Of a stretch of DNA of 64,000 nucleotides, positions 55,827 to 64,000 are shown piece after piece. Location: contig NZ_LIRF01000006.1 in the NCBI RefSeq assembly GCF_001297705.1, positions 5,001 to 69,000 on the forward strand. Reading direction: 5' to 3'. Below the pieces are notes generated by a model, which made no database searches, was not told the origin of the DNA, and worked only from the letters and a program-made list of their open reading frames with translations. A program made the translations under genes and the position numbers. Each line of letters begins with the position of its first letter. The stretch's first letter is position 1. Origin of the DNA: Chryseobacterium sp. ERMR1:04 (lineage in GTDB: Bacteria > Bacteroidota > Bacteroidia > Flavobacteriales > Weeksellaceae).

Positions 55827-56498
55827 ATGGAAGATTTAGCGAAAACTTTTGAGTATTTACAACAATTTTTAACGGACGAAAGATTGAGAAAGATCAATCA
55901 TTTTGCTCCTGAAAGTTCTGATTTTGTACTTCCTGTGATGGATGATGTGTATCAGTTTAGAAACGCGGCGGCGATTATAAGATCGGTGGAAGCTTGTGGT
56001 TTTCACAAAGTAGTGGCAATGGAGGAAGAGAATGTATTTGATCCTAATCTTACCGTAACAAAAGGTGCCGAGACGTGGGTTGAGGTTGAAAAGATGCCAA
56101 AAAATATTGATTCTTTACAAAAAATTAAAGATCGAGGGTATAAAATTCTGGCAGTATCACTGGAGAAAAATGCAGTAATGCTTCCTGATTACCAAATTAC
56201 AGAGCCCATTGCTTTGGTTTTCGGAACTGAAATGGCAGGTGTTTCAGAAGAAGTAATTGATTTTGCAGATGAGACGTTGGCTATTCCGATGTTTGGCTTT
56301 ACGAGAAGTTTTAATGTTTCGGTGGCGGCAGGAATCTGTATGTATGAATTAAAACAAAAACTGATGAATTCGAACATCGATTATAAATTAAACGATGAGA
56401 AATTATTGAAAATGAAAATCCGTTGGGCAGTAAATTCAATGCAAAGCGGACAGCAGATTTTTGATAAATATTTAAAGGATAATAATATCGAGATATGA
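55827..56498 (+). CDS. trmH: tRNA (guanosine-2'-O)-methyltransferase TrmH
   Basis: SPOUT (SpoU) methyltransferase that methylates ribose 2'-O of G18 in tRNA. The three motifs are clear: DVYQFRNAAAIIRSVEACGF (motif 1 with the catalytic Arg), IALVFGTEMAGVSEEV (motif 2) and IPMFGFTRSFNVSVAAGICMYEL (motif 3, cofactor trefoil knot). 223 residues, typical for TrmH; close homologs could act on another site or on rRNA. The following lipoprotein gene overlaps it by 4 bp. Confidence 0.9.
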   Translation: MEDLAKTFEYLQQFLTDERLRKINHFAPESSDFVLPVMDDVYQFRNAAAIIRSVEACGFHKVVAMEEENVFDPNLTVTKGAETWVEVEKMPKNIDSLQKIKDRGYKILAVSLEKNAVMLPDYQITEPIALVFGTEMAGVSEEVIDFADETLAIPMFGFTRSFNVSVAAGICMYELKQKLMNSNIDYKLNDEKLLKMKIRWAVNSMQSGQQIFDKYLKDNNIEI

Positions 56499-57097
56499 AA
56501 TATGTAGTGTTTTTCGTTATTCTTATATTGACAGGTTGCAATAAAAAACCTGAAAATCTTTCTAAGGCAAAAATTGCTGTAGACACAATTTCGCATATCA
56601 TTAACGAAGAACCAAAAGATACGACAACTGTTCCTTTTTCAAAAACGTTAATGGGAAATGGATATTCCTATGTTCTCATGGGTAGACAGGAAATGAATGG
56701 AGTTATTAATTTTAAATCACTTAATATTTTCGAAAAGAAAAAACTTCATCAAAAAATTATTATTGACACAGTTTCTGTTTTGAGCGAAGCTGAAGCCTAT
56801 TTTGATGTAAACAAAGATGTAAATTTTGACGGATATAATGATCTTGAAGTTATTAATCAGGTCGGAAATTATTGGTCTTCATCAAGTTTCTGGTTGTATA
56901 ATAAAAAAACTAAAAGATATGATTATTACAAACCAATGGATACAATCGTTAATCCCTTAGTTGATAAGAAAAATAAAGCAATTACTTCAAACTATCATAT
57001 TGGTCCGACAGATTATTATTATAAAGTCTATGAATGGAAAAATAATAAACTTATAATGACTCACTTTCAAGCGGATGAAAATAATGGAAATGAGTAG
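56495..57097 (+). CDS. Lipoprotein of unknown function
   Basis: 200 residues starting MKYVVFFVILILTGC, a lipoprotein signal with the cysteine in LTGCNKK. The central DVNKDVNFDGYNDLEVINQVGNYW resembles the Asp-rich D-x-N-x-D-G loops of periplasmic proteins such as the XAC2610-type, possibly calcium-binding. The gene overlaps trmH by 4 bp, so the two are translationally coupled. A function in common with TrmH is unlikely. Family assignment is weak. Confidence 0.7.
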   Translation: MKYVVFFVILILTGCNKKPENLSKAKIAVDTISHIINEEPKDTTTVPFSKTLMGNGYSYVLMGRQEMNGVINFKSLNIFEKKKLHQKIIIDTVSVLSEAEAYFDVNKDVNFDGYNDLEVINQVGNYWSSSSFWLYNKKTKRYDYYKPMDTIVNPLVDKKNKAITSNYHIGPTDYYYKVYEWKNNKLIMTHFQADENNGNE

Positions 57098-57101
57098 TTA
57101 A

Positions 57102-57800
57102 TCAATTATTTATTAACGAATAATTCCAAGCTGCAACAAAAACACCCGCAGTTTCAGTTCTTAATCTCTGATTTCCGAGAGAAACCGCTTTAATTCCTTT
57201 TTCGGCCAAAAGGTGAATTTCTTTATCAGAAAAATCTCCCTCAGGACCAATTAAAAAGGTGATGTTTTCTAAATGGGGAATCTTTTTCAATTCCATTCTT
57301 TCTAAATTTTCATTACAATGGGCAACGAAAGTAGTAGAAGGATTGATGTTTTTTAGAAAATCAGGAAGTTTAATAAGATCATTAACAAGAGGGAAATGAA
57401 ACCTTAAACTCTGCTTTGAAGCAGCAATAGCCTGTTTCCTTAGTTTATCAATACTGATATTTTTACGTTCTGTTTTTTCAGTTTGTAAAATAGTGATCTC
57501 CGAAATACCCATTTCTACTGCTTTTTCCACAAAAAACTCAATTCGGTCAATGTTTTTGGTGGGAGCAATCGCAATATGAAGTTTCGGATTAAAATCTGGA
57601 GTGTTTGTTTGAATTTCAGAAACCTCGATGTTGGCTTTTTTGCCTTCAATTAATAATTTTCCGGAAGCAACATTTCCTTTTCCGTCTGTTACGTGAATTT
57701 CTTCACCCTCTTTCATACGAAGAACTTTTACGATGTGCTGTTGTTCTTCGTCATTAATTATTGCTTTTCCGTTATCGATTTCGCCAAAAAAAAGTTTCAT
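57102..57800 (-). CDS. rsmE: 16S rRNA (uracil-1498-N3)-methyltransferase
   Basis: SPOUT enzyme that methylates U1498 of 16S rRNA. 232 residues, usual length. KLHIAIAPTKNIDRIEFFVEKAVEMG, LLIGPEGDFSDKEI-like FLIGPEGDFSDKE and the knot LGNQRLRTETAGVFVAAWN are the RsmE hallmarks. It ends 4 bp from the convergent lipoprotein stop. It is followed on the same strand by nothing; upstream lie the 136-residue gene and tsaD. Confidence 0.94.
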   Translation of the reverse strand: MKLFFGEIDNGKAIINDEEQQHIVKVLRMKEGEEIHVTDGKGNVASGKLLIEGKKANIEVSEIQTNTPDFNPKLHIAIAPTKNIDRIEFFVEKAVEMGISEITILQTEKTERKNISIDKLRKQAIAASKQSLRFHFPLVNDLIKLPDFLKNINPSTTFVAHCNENLERMELKKIPHLENITFLIGPEGDFSDKEIHLLAEKGIKAVSLGNQRLRTETAGVFVAAWNYSLINN

Positions 57801-57845
57801 ATATTAATATTTAAAATCGTCCTGAATTTTATTTGTAGGTGAGTA

Positions 57846-58256
57846 TTAAAAGGTAATTTCATTATCACTCATAAATGCCACACCGGTTTTTATCGTGGTA
57901 TAAATATCACCTTCACAATCTCTATATGAACAAGAGTAAACTTCTTCAATCCACTTATTATTCATAAAAATTAAATTCAAATATTCATTTTTTCTTAAAT
58001 TATTTTTGATAGATAAATAATCTCCTTCTTTAGGTTCGTAAGTAAAACTAAATACATTTTCTGAATTGATTTTCACTACGATCTCTTCCTTTATATTTTG
58101 AATAAATCCAATTTCGGAACTCATCATTAAATAATCTTCGTCTTCGTCTTTTCCTGTTACTTCATTTTTTCCTATAACAGTTTCTAAAACCCAGTAATAT
58201 TTTGAGCTTTTTTTAGATTGCGTTCCAAGTACTTTTTCTTCTAACAATATTTTCAT
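57846..58256 (-). CDS. Hypothetical protein downstream of tsaD
   Basis: 136 residues, no signal peptide. It starts MKILLEEKVLGTQSKKSSKY, and is acidic in the middle (GKDEDEDYLMM), with a beta-rich C-terminus that contains SCSYRDCEGDIYTT (two cysteines). Its start overlaps the tsaD stop by 4 bp, so the pair is coupled. I do not recognise the family. Confidence 0.65.
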   Translation of the reverse strand: MKILLEEKVLGTQSKKSSKYYWVLETVIGKNEVTGKDEDEDYLMMSSEIGFIQNIKEEIVVKINSENVFSFTYEPKEGDYLSIKNNLRKNEYLNLIFMNNKWIEEVYSCSYRDCEGDIYTTIKTGVAFMSDNEITF

Positions 58257-59269
58257 AAATCGTATTTTGCGGTTGCGGAAGTTCTCAGATCCGTAAATTC
58301 ACCTCGCTCAAATTTTAATTGAGCAACCATAGCGATCATTGCCGCATTATCGGTTGTATATTCAAATTTTGGAATGTAAATATTCCAGCCTAATTTTTCG
58401 TTATTGTCCTGCATGGCTTTTCTCAGCGCAGAATTGGCAGAAACACCACCAGCAATGGCAACTTCTTTTATCTCTAATTCCTTAGCTGCTTTTTCAAGCT
58501 TAGTCATTAAAATTTCAATAATTGTTCTTTGAACAGAAGCACAAAGATCATTTAAATTCTCTTTAATGAAATCTGGGTTCTTTTTAACTTCTTTTTGGAT
58601 ATAATATAAAACAGAAGTCTTTATTCCGCTGAAAGAATAGTCGTAATTATCTAATTTTGGTTTATTAAATTTATACGCATCAGGGTTTCCTTCTTTTGCT
58701 AACCGATCAATGATTGGGCCTGCCGGATAATCCAGATCGAAGATTTTTCCAATCTTGTCAAACGCTTCTCCTGCGGCATCATCAATGGTTTTACCAATGA
58801 TTTCCATGTCGAAATAATCCTTTACCAGTACAATCATGGTATGTCCACCGCTTACGGTAAGGCACAGAAACGGAAACTTTGGCGGCATAGGATTTGCATC
58901 CTCGATGAAATGCGCTAAAATATGGGCCTGGAGATGGTTTACTTCAATCAAAGGAACGTCTAAACTCATTGCTAAAGACTTAGCAAATGAAGTTCCTACA
59001 AGAAGAGATCCCAAAAGTCCGGGTCCACGAGTAAATCCTATAGCAGAGATAGCATTTTGTTGTATATTTGCTTTAGTTAAAGATTTTTCAACTACGGGTA
59101 TTATATTTTGCTGATGTGCGCGTGAAGCTAATTCAGGGACTACACCACCATATTCTTTATGGATTTCCTGAGTAGCAGCGATGTTAGACAGAATAGAATT
59201 TCCCTTGATGATAGCTGCTGATGTGTCGTCGCAAGACGATTCAATACCTAAAATTATAGAGTCGCTCAT
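58253..59269 (-). CDS. tsaD: tRNA N6-threonylcarbamoyladenosine transferase subunit TsaD
   Basis: Part of the complex that makes t6A37 in tRNAs that read ANN codons. From MSDSIILGIESSCDDTSAAI (59269) it is 338 residues, the normal length; the longer frame upstream would add 14 unusual residues. Nucleotide-binding and metal residues are present: VPELASRAHQQNI (His-x-x-x-His region), VNHLQAHILAHF (H-x-x-x-H), LTVSGGHTMIVLV, GEAFDKIG and AIAGGVSANSALR. Divergent from tamB with only 4 bp between start codons. Confidence 0.95.
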   Translation of the reverse strand: MSDSIILGIESSCDDTSAAIIKGNSILSNIAATQEIHKEYGGVVPELASRAHQQNIIPVVEKSLTKANIQQNAISAIGFTRGPGLLGSLLVGTSFAKSLAMSLDVPLIEVNHLQAHILAHFIEDANPMPPKFPFLCLTVSGGHTMIVLVKDYFDMEIIGKTIDDAAGEAFDKIGKIFDLDYPAGPIIDRLAKEGNPDAYKFNKPKLDNYDYSFSGIKTSVLYYIQKEVKKNPDFIKENLNDLCASVQRTIIEILMTKLEKAAKELEIKEVAIAGGVSANSALRKAMQDNNEKLGWNIYIPKFEYTTDNAAMIAMVAQLKFERGEFTDLRTSATAKYDL

Positions 59270-59273
59270 AATA

Positions 59274-62200
59274 ATGGCAAAGTTAGAGAATAATAACGAG
59301 AATGAGAACAAAAAATCAGTAGCTGGAAACTTAAGTGATCAGGTACAAAAAACTGTTGAGGGGGTAGAAGGAGTCGTAAAAGAAACCGTTAAAGAAGCCT
59401 CTGAACTGGCTTCAGATGCCATCCATCATCCTATTGAAACTGCCGGAGAATTTGGGAAACAAGCGGTAAAAGATGTTACCAGTTATACTTGGTGGGCAAA
59501 GCTTTTGCTGATTCTTTTCTGGTTTGTGCTGGGGCTCATTACATTGGTTGTTGTTATCATTAATCTTCCTGCTACTAAACAATGGGCTGCTGATCAGGCT
59601 TTACAGATCGTTAATCAGGATTTTAAGGCAGATATGACGACCGAAAGCGTCAACGTTAACTTCTTTGGTAACGTCGTGATAAAAGGCTTGAAAGTTAAAG
59701 ATTATAAAGGCCTGGAATTTATTAAAGTAAAAGAATTTACGGCCAACTCAGACTGGTTTTCTTTGGTCACGAATATTGGGAAACACAATTCTTTAAGCTT
59801 TAATTCTTTAACGCTGAAAAACGCTGATGTAAAAGTCATTACTTATAAAGGAGACAGTATTTCAAATTTTATCCGCTTCACTCAACTGTTTGACAGCGGT
59901 AAAAAAAGAGATTCTAGCAAACCTCCTTTTCAACTCAATTCCAGATTACAAATTATTGATTCTAAAGTTTCAATCATTAATCAAAACTCGCCTGGCGAAC
60001 CCGGAAAATGGTTAACAGCTACAAAATTCAATTTAAAAGCTCCCAATGTTAAGGTAAACGGTGGGAATATTTCTGCTTTAATTAATAATATGTCCTTCAT
60101 CACAACACGATGGGGGAAATCTCATTTGGTAGATACTTTTTCTACAGAACTTTCGATGACAGAAGATTTTCTTTCTCTTAAAGATTTGACGCTGAATACA
60201 GATCACACGCTTTTACAGGGAAATATTAAATTTAATCTTCACAAAGGATCTTGGGCAGACTTTACGAATAAGGTGCGTTGGGATATGAATCTTGAACAGG
60301 GAAGCCAGCTGAGTGGATACGATATTAGTTATTTTGTGACCAATTGGGATAATTATAAACCATTCAATGTGTCCGGGAAAATGACGGGTCCGTTGAATAA
60401 ATTTCACCTTGAAAATTTCCTGATCAGAAATCCTGATGTGAATATTGCGACTCAAACAATGAGAGTTGAGAATATCCTGAAAGGTAATTTTTTAATTGAA
60501 ACCACTAATCTATCCACAGACTTTACCTATAAAGATCTGAAAGCAATGATGCCTTCATTTATTGCGACAAAAATGAAGCATTTCGCGGATGATTTCGGGA
60601 AATTGAAATATAATGGAGCCGCAAGAGTGACTCCTGAGCAAGTATATGTATCTGCAGGAAATTTAATGACAGGAATTGGGCAGGCAAAAATTACCAAGTT
60701 TTCTCTTACAGGATATAGCACGCCTGTTCCAAAATATTCCGGGTATGCTGAAGTTAACGACTTAAATACTTCGGTTATTACAAAGAGCAAATCGGTTGGA
60801 TTGATTTCCGGAAAATTTGATATTGATGGTCAGAGTTTCGATGTAAATACCATGCGTTTGACCACGAAATCTCAGATTTCTAAAATCGAGATCATGAATA
60901 AAGAAATTAACAATCTTTATTTGGATGGTTTGCTGGATCACAGAAAATATAACGGATTGATTACCATTGATGATGAACAGGCAAAAGCAACGATAAAAGG
61001 ATTAATAGACTTTAGTACTCCAAAAATATCCATGAACGTGGATGCTGATGTGGATCATTTAAACATGAACTATTTTACCGATAAGCCGGGAAGTCAGATC
61101 GTGAGTGGAAAAGTGATTGGCAAGATGGCCATGACCTCTATTAATGATCTGAATCTTGATGTGGAAGCTAATGATATAAATTTTGCGACAGCCACTCAGA
61201 AATATGTTGTTCCGAATGCTAAAATAAAAACGTTCTTAGAAGGCGGAGGTCGCGTCATTGATGTTGATGCACCGGGAGCGGTAAACGGGAAGATTTCCGG
61301 AAGATACAATCTAGCAGATTTGGTAGGAATGGTAGAAAACGGGATCGGAAGAATATTAGTAGGTCCACCGCCAAGAAAATTATACAGAGGCCAGAACTTT
61401 GCCATGAATTTTGATGTGCAGCAAGGCTTGGTAAGCTATTTTATGCCTGATCTTAAACTTCCTAAAGGAGCTATTGTTGATGGAAAATATGATGGAGATT
61501 CAAATAATTTGATTTTAAATCTTGATACCGCTTCATTGCAGTATATCATGACCAAAAAAGTGGAAATAACGGAAGCAGATAAAGCTTTAGCCGAAGCAAA
61601 TCCTGCCTATAAGATTAATGATAGAGATAATATGACCAGAGACAGTGCGATGGTCGACAGTGTCATGGTAAGAATCAATACGGCTAATCTTGATGAGCAG
61701 ATCTATGCTAAAATAAGTAAGGTTGTATACAATAAAAATATTTTAAGGGATATTACTTTAAGTGGCAGAAATGAAAACAATACGATTCTTCATCTAGCAA
61801 CAAAATTCAAGCACGGAAGTCCGGAGGATGATCTGAATGAGCAATTGAAAGAATATGCGATCAATGTGAATCAATCTACCAATGCTACAGGAGATTTTGT
61901 ATTTAAATTTGAACCTACAGAAGTTAAATTAGGGAATGTTACCTGGGCAATAGATACCAGTCCGGAGCTTGATCATTCCATTACCTATCGCAAAGCAACA
62001 GCTGATTTTGATATAAGAAATTTAAAGGTATATTCTGATAAAAGCACCTTGTTTATTAAGGAAGCTCAGTTTAAATCTGCCAAAGATTTCTATGTAGATG
62101 CAGATATCACCGATTTCTCTATTGAGAAACTCTTGGAAATGCAATCTGGTGGTAATTCTATGGATATTAAAGGTCTTGCGAACGGAAGTGTTAAGATCAA

Positions 62201-64000
62201 AATGGATAAAAGTACGCTTCAGCCTTTGGTAGATCTTACCGTTGATGATATCATGATGAATGGTAATGATATGGGGGATCTTACGATTTCTGCAACGAAT
62301 GGTTTCTCATTGAATGTATATGATGTAGATATAAAAGTAACTTCAGCAGGAGTGCTTGGCGGTAATAATTTGGATCTTACAGGAACGGTTAATAATAATA
62401 CATCATCACCTACCATCGATCTAACAGCGCAAATGCGTGAGTTTGATGTTTCTTTTGCGCAGCAATTTGTACAATCAGTTTTTGGAAATATAAGAGGAAA
62501 AGCAACCGGAGATGTTAAAATTAATGGAAAGCTCAATAACCTTGATTATAGCGGTGATATTGCCATGAAAAATTTTGGTTTAAAGCTTTTATTCACAGGT
62601 GTAGATTATTCATTTGACGATACGGTGATACCTTTATCTAAAGGATTGGCGGTTCTTAACAATATAAGTGTGCATGACGGGAGATCAAATTCCCAAGGAA
62701 CAATTTCCGGAGCAATTCAGTTTGAAACGCTTTCTTCAATGGGGGTCAACCTTATCATGAGAGCAGATAATTTATTGATGCTGAATACTACTCAAAAAGA
62801 TTATGATCTGTTCTGGGGAAGAATTTACGGACAGGGAGATTTATATGTTGACGGACCAGTTTCCGGATTGAGTATTTCAACACCTAATATGAAAGCATTG
62901 AATGGAAGTACATTTACATTCAATTCCAGTTCTACATCCAATGTTGAAGAATTTAAAATGTTGAGATTCCTGAAAGAAGGAAAAGACGGATTGATCACGC
63001 TGGAAGAAAAGAAAAAAACAGGAGCCAATATGAATATTGACTTTGATCTGGATGTTGATAAAGGAACTACGGTAAATGTATTGGTAGGAGATGATGTAGG
63101 AAATATTACCGTAAAAGGAATTGCTGATAATTTGAGGTTCCAGATGAGCAGACAGGGAAATATTGGGATGAGTGGTACTTATAAAGTAGATAACGGTACT
63201 TTTGTTTCTAAAGCCATCCTGAATAAGACCTTCCAGATTGATAAAGGAAGTAGCATTCGTTGGGATGGTGACGCGATGAAACCTGCGTTGGATATCAAAG
63301 CTAATTACGTAAGAATGGTTTCCAATGCAGGTGAATATCTGAATATGGGAAGTCTTCAGCCGATCAGTATTTTACTACAGGCAAATATCACACAATCTCT
63401 TACAGATCCTAAGATTGATCTTAATGTTTCAGCATTGGATGTTTCAAGTCAGGTAAAGGAAACTTTAGCGGCGAAAATGAGTCAGGAAGGTGAAAAAGTA
63501 TTGCAGTTTGGTTCTATTCTATTGTTAAATAGTTTCAACGTTTCTAATACGGGTGGAGTAGATGTAGATGTTGCAGGGGTTGCAGAATCTTCCGGATACA
63601 ACTTGCTATTAAAACAATTAGGATCAGTTCTTAACACAATGAGTAACGAATTCCAGATTGACCTTAATTATGTGAAAGGAGATCAGAGTTCCAATACAGG
63701 AGACCGAGCCAATGCAGGGGTAAGCTTTGCGCTTTCGCCTAGAATCAATGTGAAAACAGGGCTTGGGATTCCTTTAACAAAAACGGAAAGTACTGAGGCT
63801 AACTATCTTTCGGGAGAAGGATCTATAGAATATGATGTTTCTAAGAAGAATGACGGAAGCTTAATTTTAAGAGGATATTCTAAACCGAGTAACATCGGAA
63901 TGGGCCTAGGGGCAGGGACTAACGGTTCTGCTAATCAAGCTTATGGAGGGGGTATCGTATGGAGTAAAAGTTTCAATTCTTTGTTTAAAAAGAAGAAAAA
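59274..64000 (+). CDS. tamB: Translocation/assembly module protein TamB, partial (C-terminus beyond the window)
   Basis: Open from ATG 59274 to the window end, at least 1575 residues. It starts MAKLENNNEN with a charged, amphipathic N-terminal ~70 residues, one membrane helix (~75-98, WWAKLLLILFWFVLGLITLVV) and then a very long series of beta strands typical of the AsmA/TamB fold, a hydrophobic groove thought to bridge the periplasm for lipids or barrel proteins. The C-terminal DUF490 region is included (LNVSALDVSSQVKETLAAKM, LLNSFNVSNTGG, VSFALSPRINVKTGLGIPLT). The last bases (FNSLFKKKKK) suggest that the stop is close. The 4-bp gap to tsaD places its promoter inside tsaD. Confidence 0.9.
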   Translation, partial: MAKLENNNENENKKSVAGNLSDQVQKTVEGVEGVVKETVKEASELASDAIHHPIETAGEFGKQAVKDVTSYTWWAKLLLILFWFVLGLITLVVVIINLPATKQWAADQALQIVNQDFKADMTTESVNVNFFGNVVIKGLKVKDYKGLEFIKVKEFTANSDWFSLVTNIGKHNSLSFNSLTLKNADVKVITYKGDSISNFIRFTQLFDSGKKRDSSKPPFQLNSRLQIIDSKVSIINQNSPGEPGKWLTATKFNLKAPNVKVNGGNISALINNMSFITTRWGKSHLVDTFSTELSMTEDFLSLKDLTLNTDHTLLQGNIKFNLHKGSWADFTNKVRWDMNLEQGSQLSGYDISYFVTNWDNYKPFNVSGKMTGPLNKFHLENFLIRNPDVNIATQTMRVENILKGNFLIETTNLSTDFTYKDLKAMMPSFIATKMKHFADDFGKLKYNGAARVTPEQVYVSAGNLMTGIGQAKITKFSLTGYSTPVPKYSGYAEVNDLNTSVITKSKSVGLISGKFDIDGQSFDVNTMRLTTKSQISKIEIMNKEINNLYLDGLLDHRKYNGLITIDDEQAKATIKGLIDFSTPKISMNVDADVDHLNMNYFTDKPGSQIVSGKVIGKMAMTSINDLNLDVEANDINFATATQKYVVPNAKIKTFLEGGGRVIDVDAPGAVNGKISGRYNLADLVGMVENGIGRILVGPPPRKLYRGQNFAMNFDVQQGLVSYFMPDLKLPKGAIVDGKYDGDSNNLILNLDTASLQYIMTKKVEITEADKALAEANPAYKINDRDNMTRDSAMVDSVMVRINTANLDEQIYAKISKVVYNKNILRDITLSGRNENNTILHLATKFKHGSPEDDLNEQLKEYAINVNQSTNATGDFVFKFEPTEVKLGNVTWAIDTSPELDHSITYRKATADFDIRNLKVYSDKSTLFIKEAQFKSAKDFYVDADITDFSIEKLLEMQSGGNSMDIKGLANGSVKIKMDKSTLQPLVDLTVDDIMMNGNDMGDLTISATNGFSLNVYDVDIKVTSAGVLGGNNLDLTGTVNNNTSSPTIDLTAQMREFDVSFAQQFVQSVFGNIRGKATGDVKINGKLNNLDYSGDIAMKNFGLKLLFTGVDYSFDDTVIPLSKGLAVLNNISVHDGRSNSQGTISGAIQFETLSSMGVNLIMRADNLLMLNTTQKDYDLFWGRIYGQGDLYVDGPVSGLSISTPNMKALNGSTFTFNSSSTSNVEEFKMLRFLKEGKDGLITLEEKKKTGANMNIDFDLDVDKGTTVNVLVGDDVGNITVKGIADNLRFQMSRQGNIGMSGTYKVDNGTFVSKAILNKTFQIDKGSSIRWDGDAMKPALDIKANYVRMVSNAGEYLNMGSLQPISILLQANITQSLTDPKIDLNVSALDVSSQVKETLAAKMSQEGEKVLQFGSILLLNSFNVSNTGGVDVDVAGVAESSGYNLLLKQLGSVLNTMSNEFQIDLNYVKGDQSSNTGDRANAGVSFALSPRINVKTGLGIPLTKTESTEANYLSGEGSIEYDVSKKNDGSLILRGYSKPSNIGMGLGAGTNGSANQAYGGGIVWSKSFNSLFKKKK
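59278..59285 (-). promoter_or_regulatory. -7 box of tsaD inside tamB codons 2-4 (TAACTTTG, minus strand)
   Basis: Matches TAnnTTTG, with TTTG (CAAA on +, 59309-59312) 23 bp upstream. It ends 8 nt before the tsaD ATG, so a near-leaderless transcript is expected. Confidence 0.5.

Overview
The window looks like chromosomal DNA of a low-GC member of the Bacteroidota, most likely Flavobacteriia close to Chryseobacterium. The reasons are the AT-rich composition, start sites without Shine-Dalgarno sequences, many TAnnTTTG promoter boxes of the Bacteroidota type, an outer-membrane lipoprotein/TonB receptor gene style, and housekeeping proteins (Der, TsaD, RsmE, TrmH, trigger factor, TamB) of flavobacterial type. 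I see no transposase, integrase, phage structural gene, CRISPR array or rRNA. One tRNA (Ser-GGA) is present.

Layout. 1-1.3 kb is a gene-free block made of several intergenic repeat families. 1.3-6.0 kb holds a DCC-family thiol protein, a haem-binding CxxCH protein, the catalase-peroxidase KatG and two tandem paralogous lipoproteins. 6.2-12.6 kb holds Der, a phosphopantetheinyl transferase, a GNAT and a large Pls/PosA-like single-module NRPS broken by a one-base frameshift in a G run. 12.7-16 kb has Upp, two tandem secreted paralogs and ComF. 16.1-20.7 kb is the glyoxylate shunt (malate synthase, isocitrate lyase) divergent from a RamB/ScfR-like regulator, with a 28-bp perfect palindrome between them. 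20.8-28.6 kb is mixed metabolism: thioesterase, QueD, LpxH-like phosphoesterase, LuxE/PaaK-like acyltransferase, a PD-(D/E)XK-like protein, a SUKH-like protein, a TraB-like protein and a lipoprotein agmatine deiminase.

28.8-34.4 kb is a four-gene minus-strand operon that reads as a type VI secretion (Bacteroidota subtype iii) effector cassette: a LysM protein, a LysM plus DUF4280 (PAAR-like) protein, an 866-residue protein with two peptidoglycan-cleaving domains, and a lipoprotein that is the likely immunity partner. A Tle1-like lipase effector lies nearby at 38.8-40.1 kb. The secretion machine itself is not in the window. Between them are an M15-like peptidase, an unknown protein and a membrane protein/histidine kinase/response regulator set whose kinase is frameshifted.

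40.3-49.1 kb has a PLP histidine decarboxylase, an ABC-F protein, a probable metal uptake locus (small His/Cys protein, TonB receptor, lipoprotein) and trigger factor. 49.3-59.3 kb has an APH-like kinase, M20 peptidase, an OMP-like protein, tRNA-Ser, asparaginase, TrmH, RsmE and TsaD. 59.3-64 kb is tamB, running off the end. 

Non-coding signals of note are the aceBA palindrome, a terminator-like hairpin inside the phosphopantetheinyl transferase gene, two copies of a small element with covarying terminal inverted repeats, a trio of GAA-loop hairpins, and several promoters placed so close to start codons that the transcripts should be leaderless.
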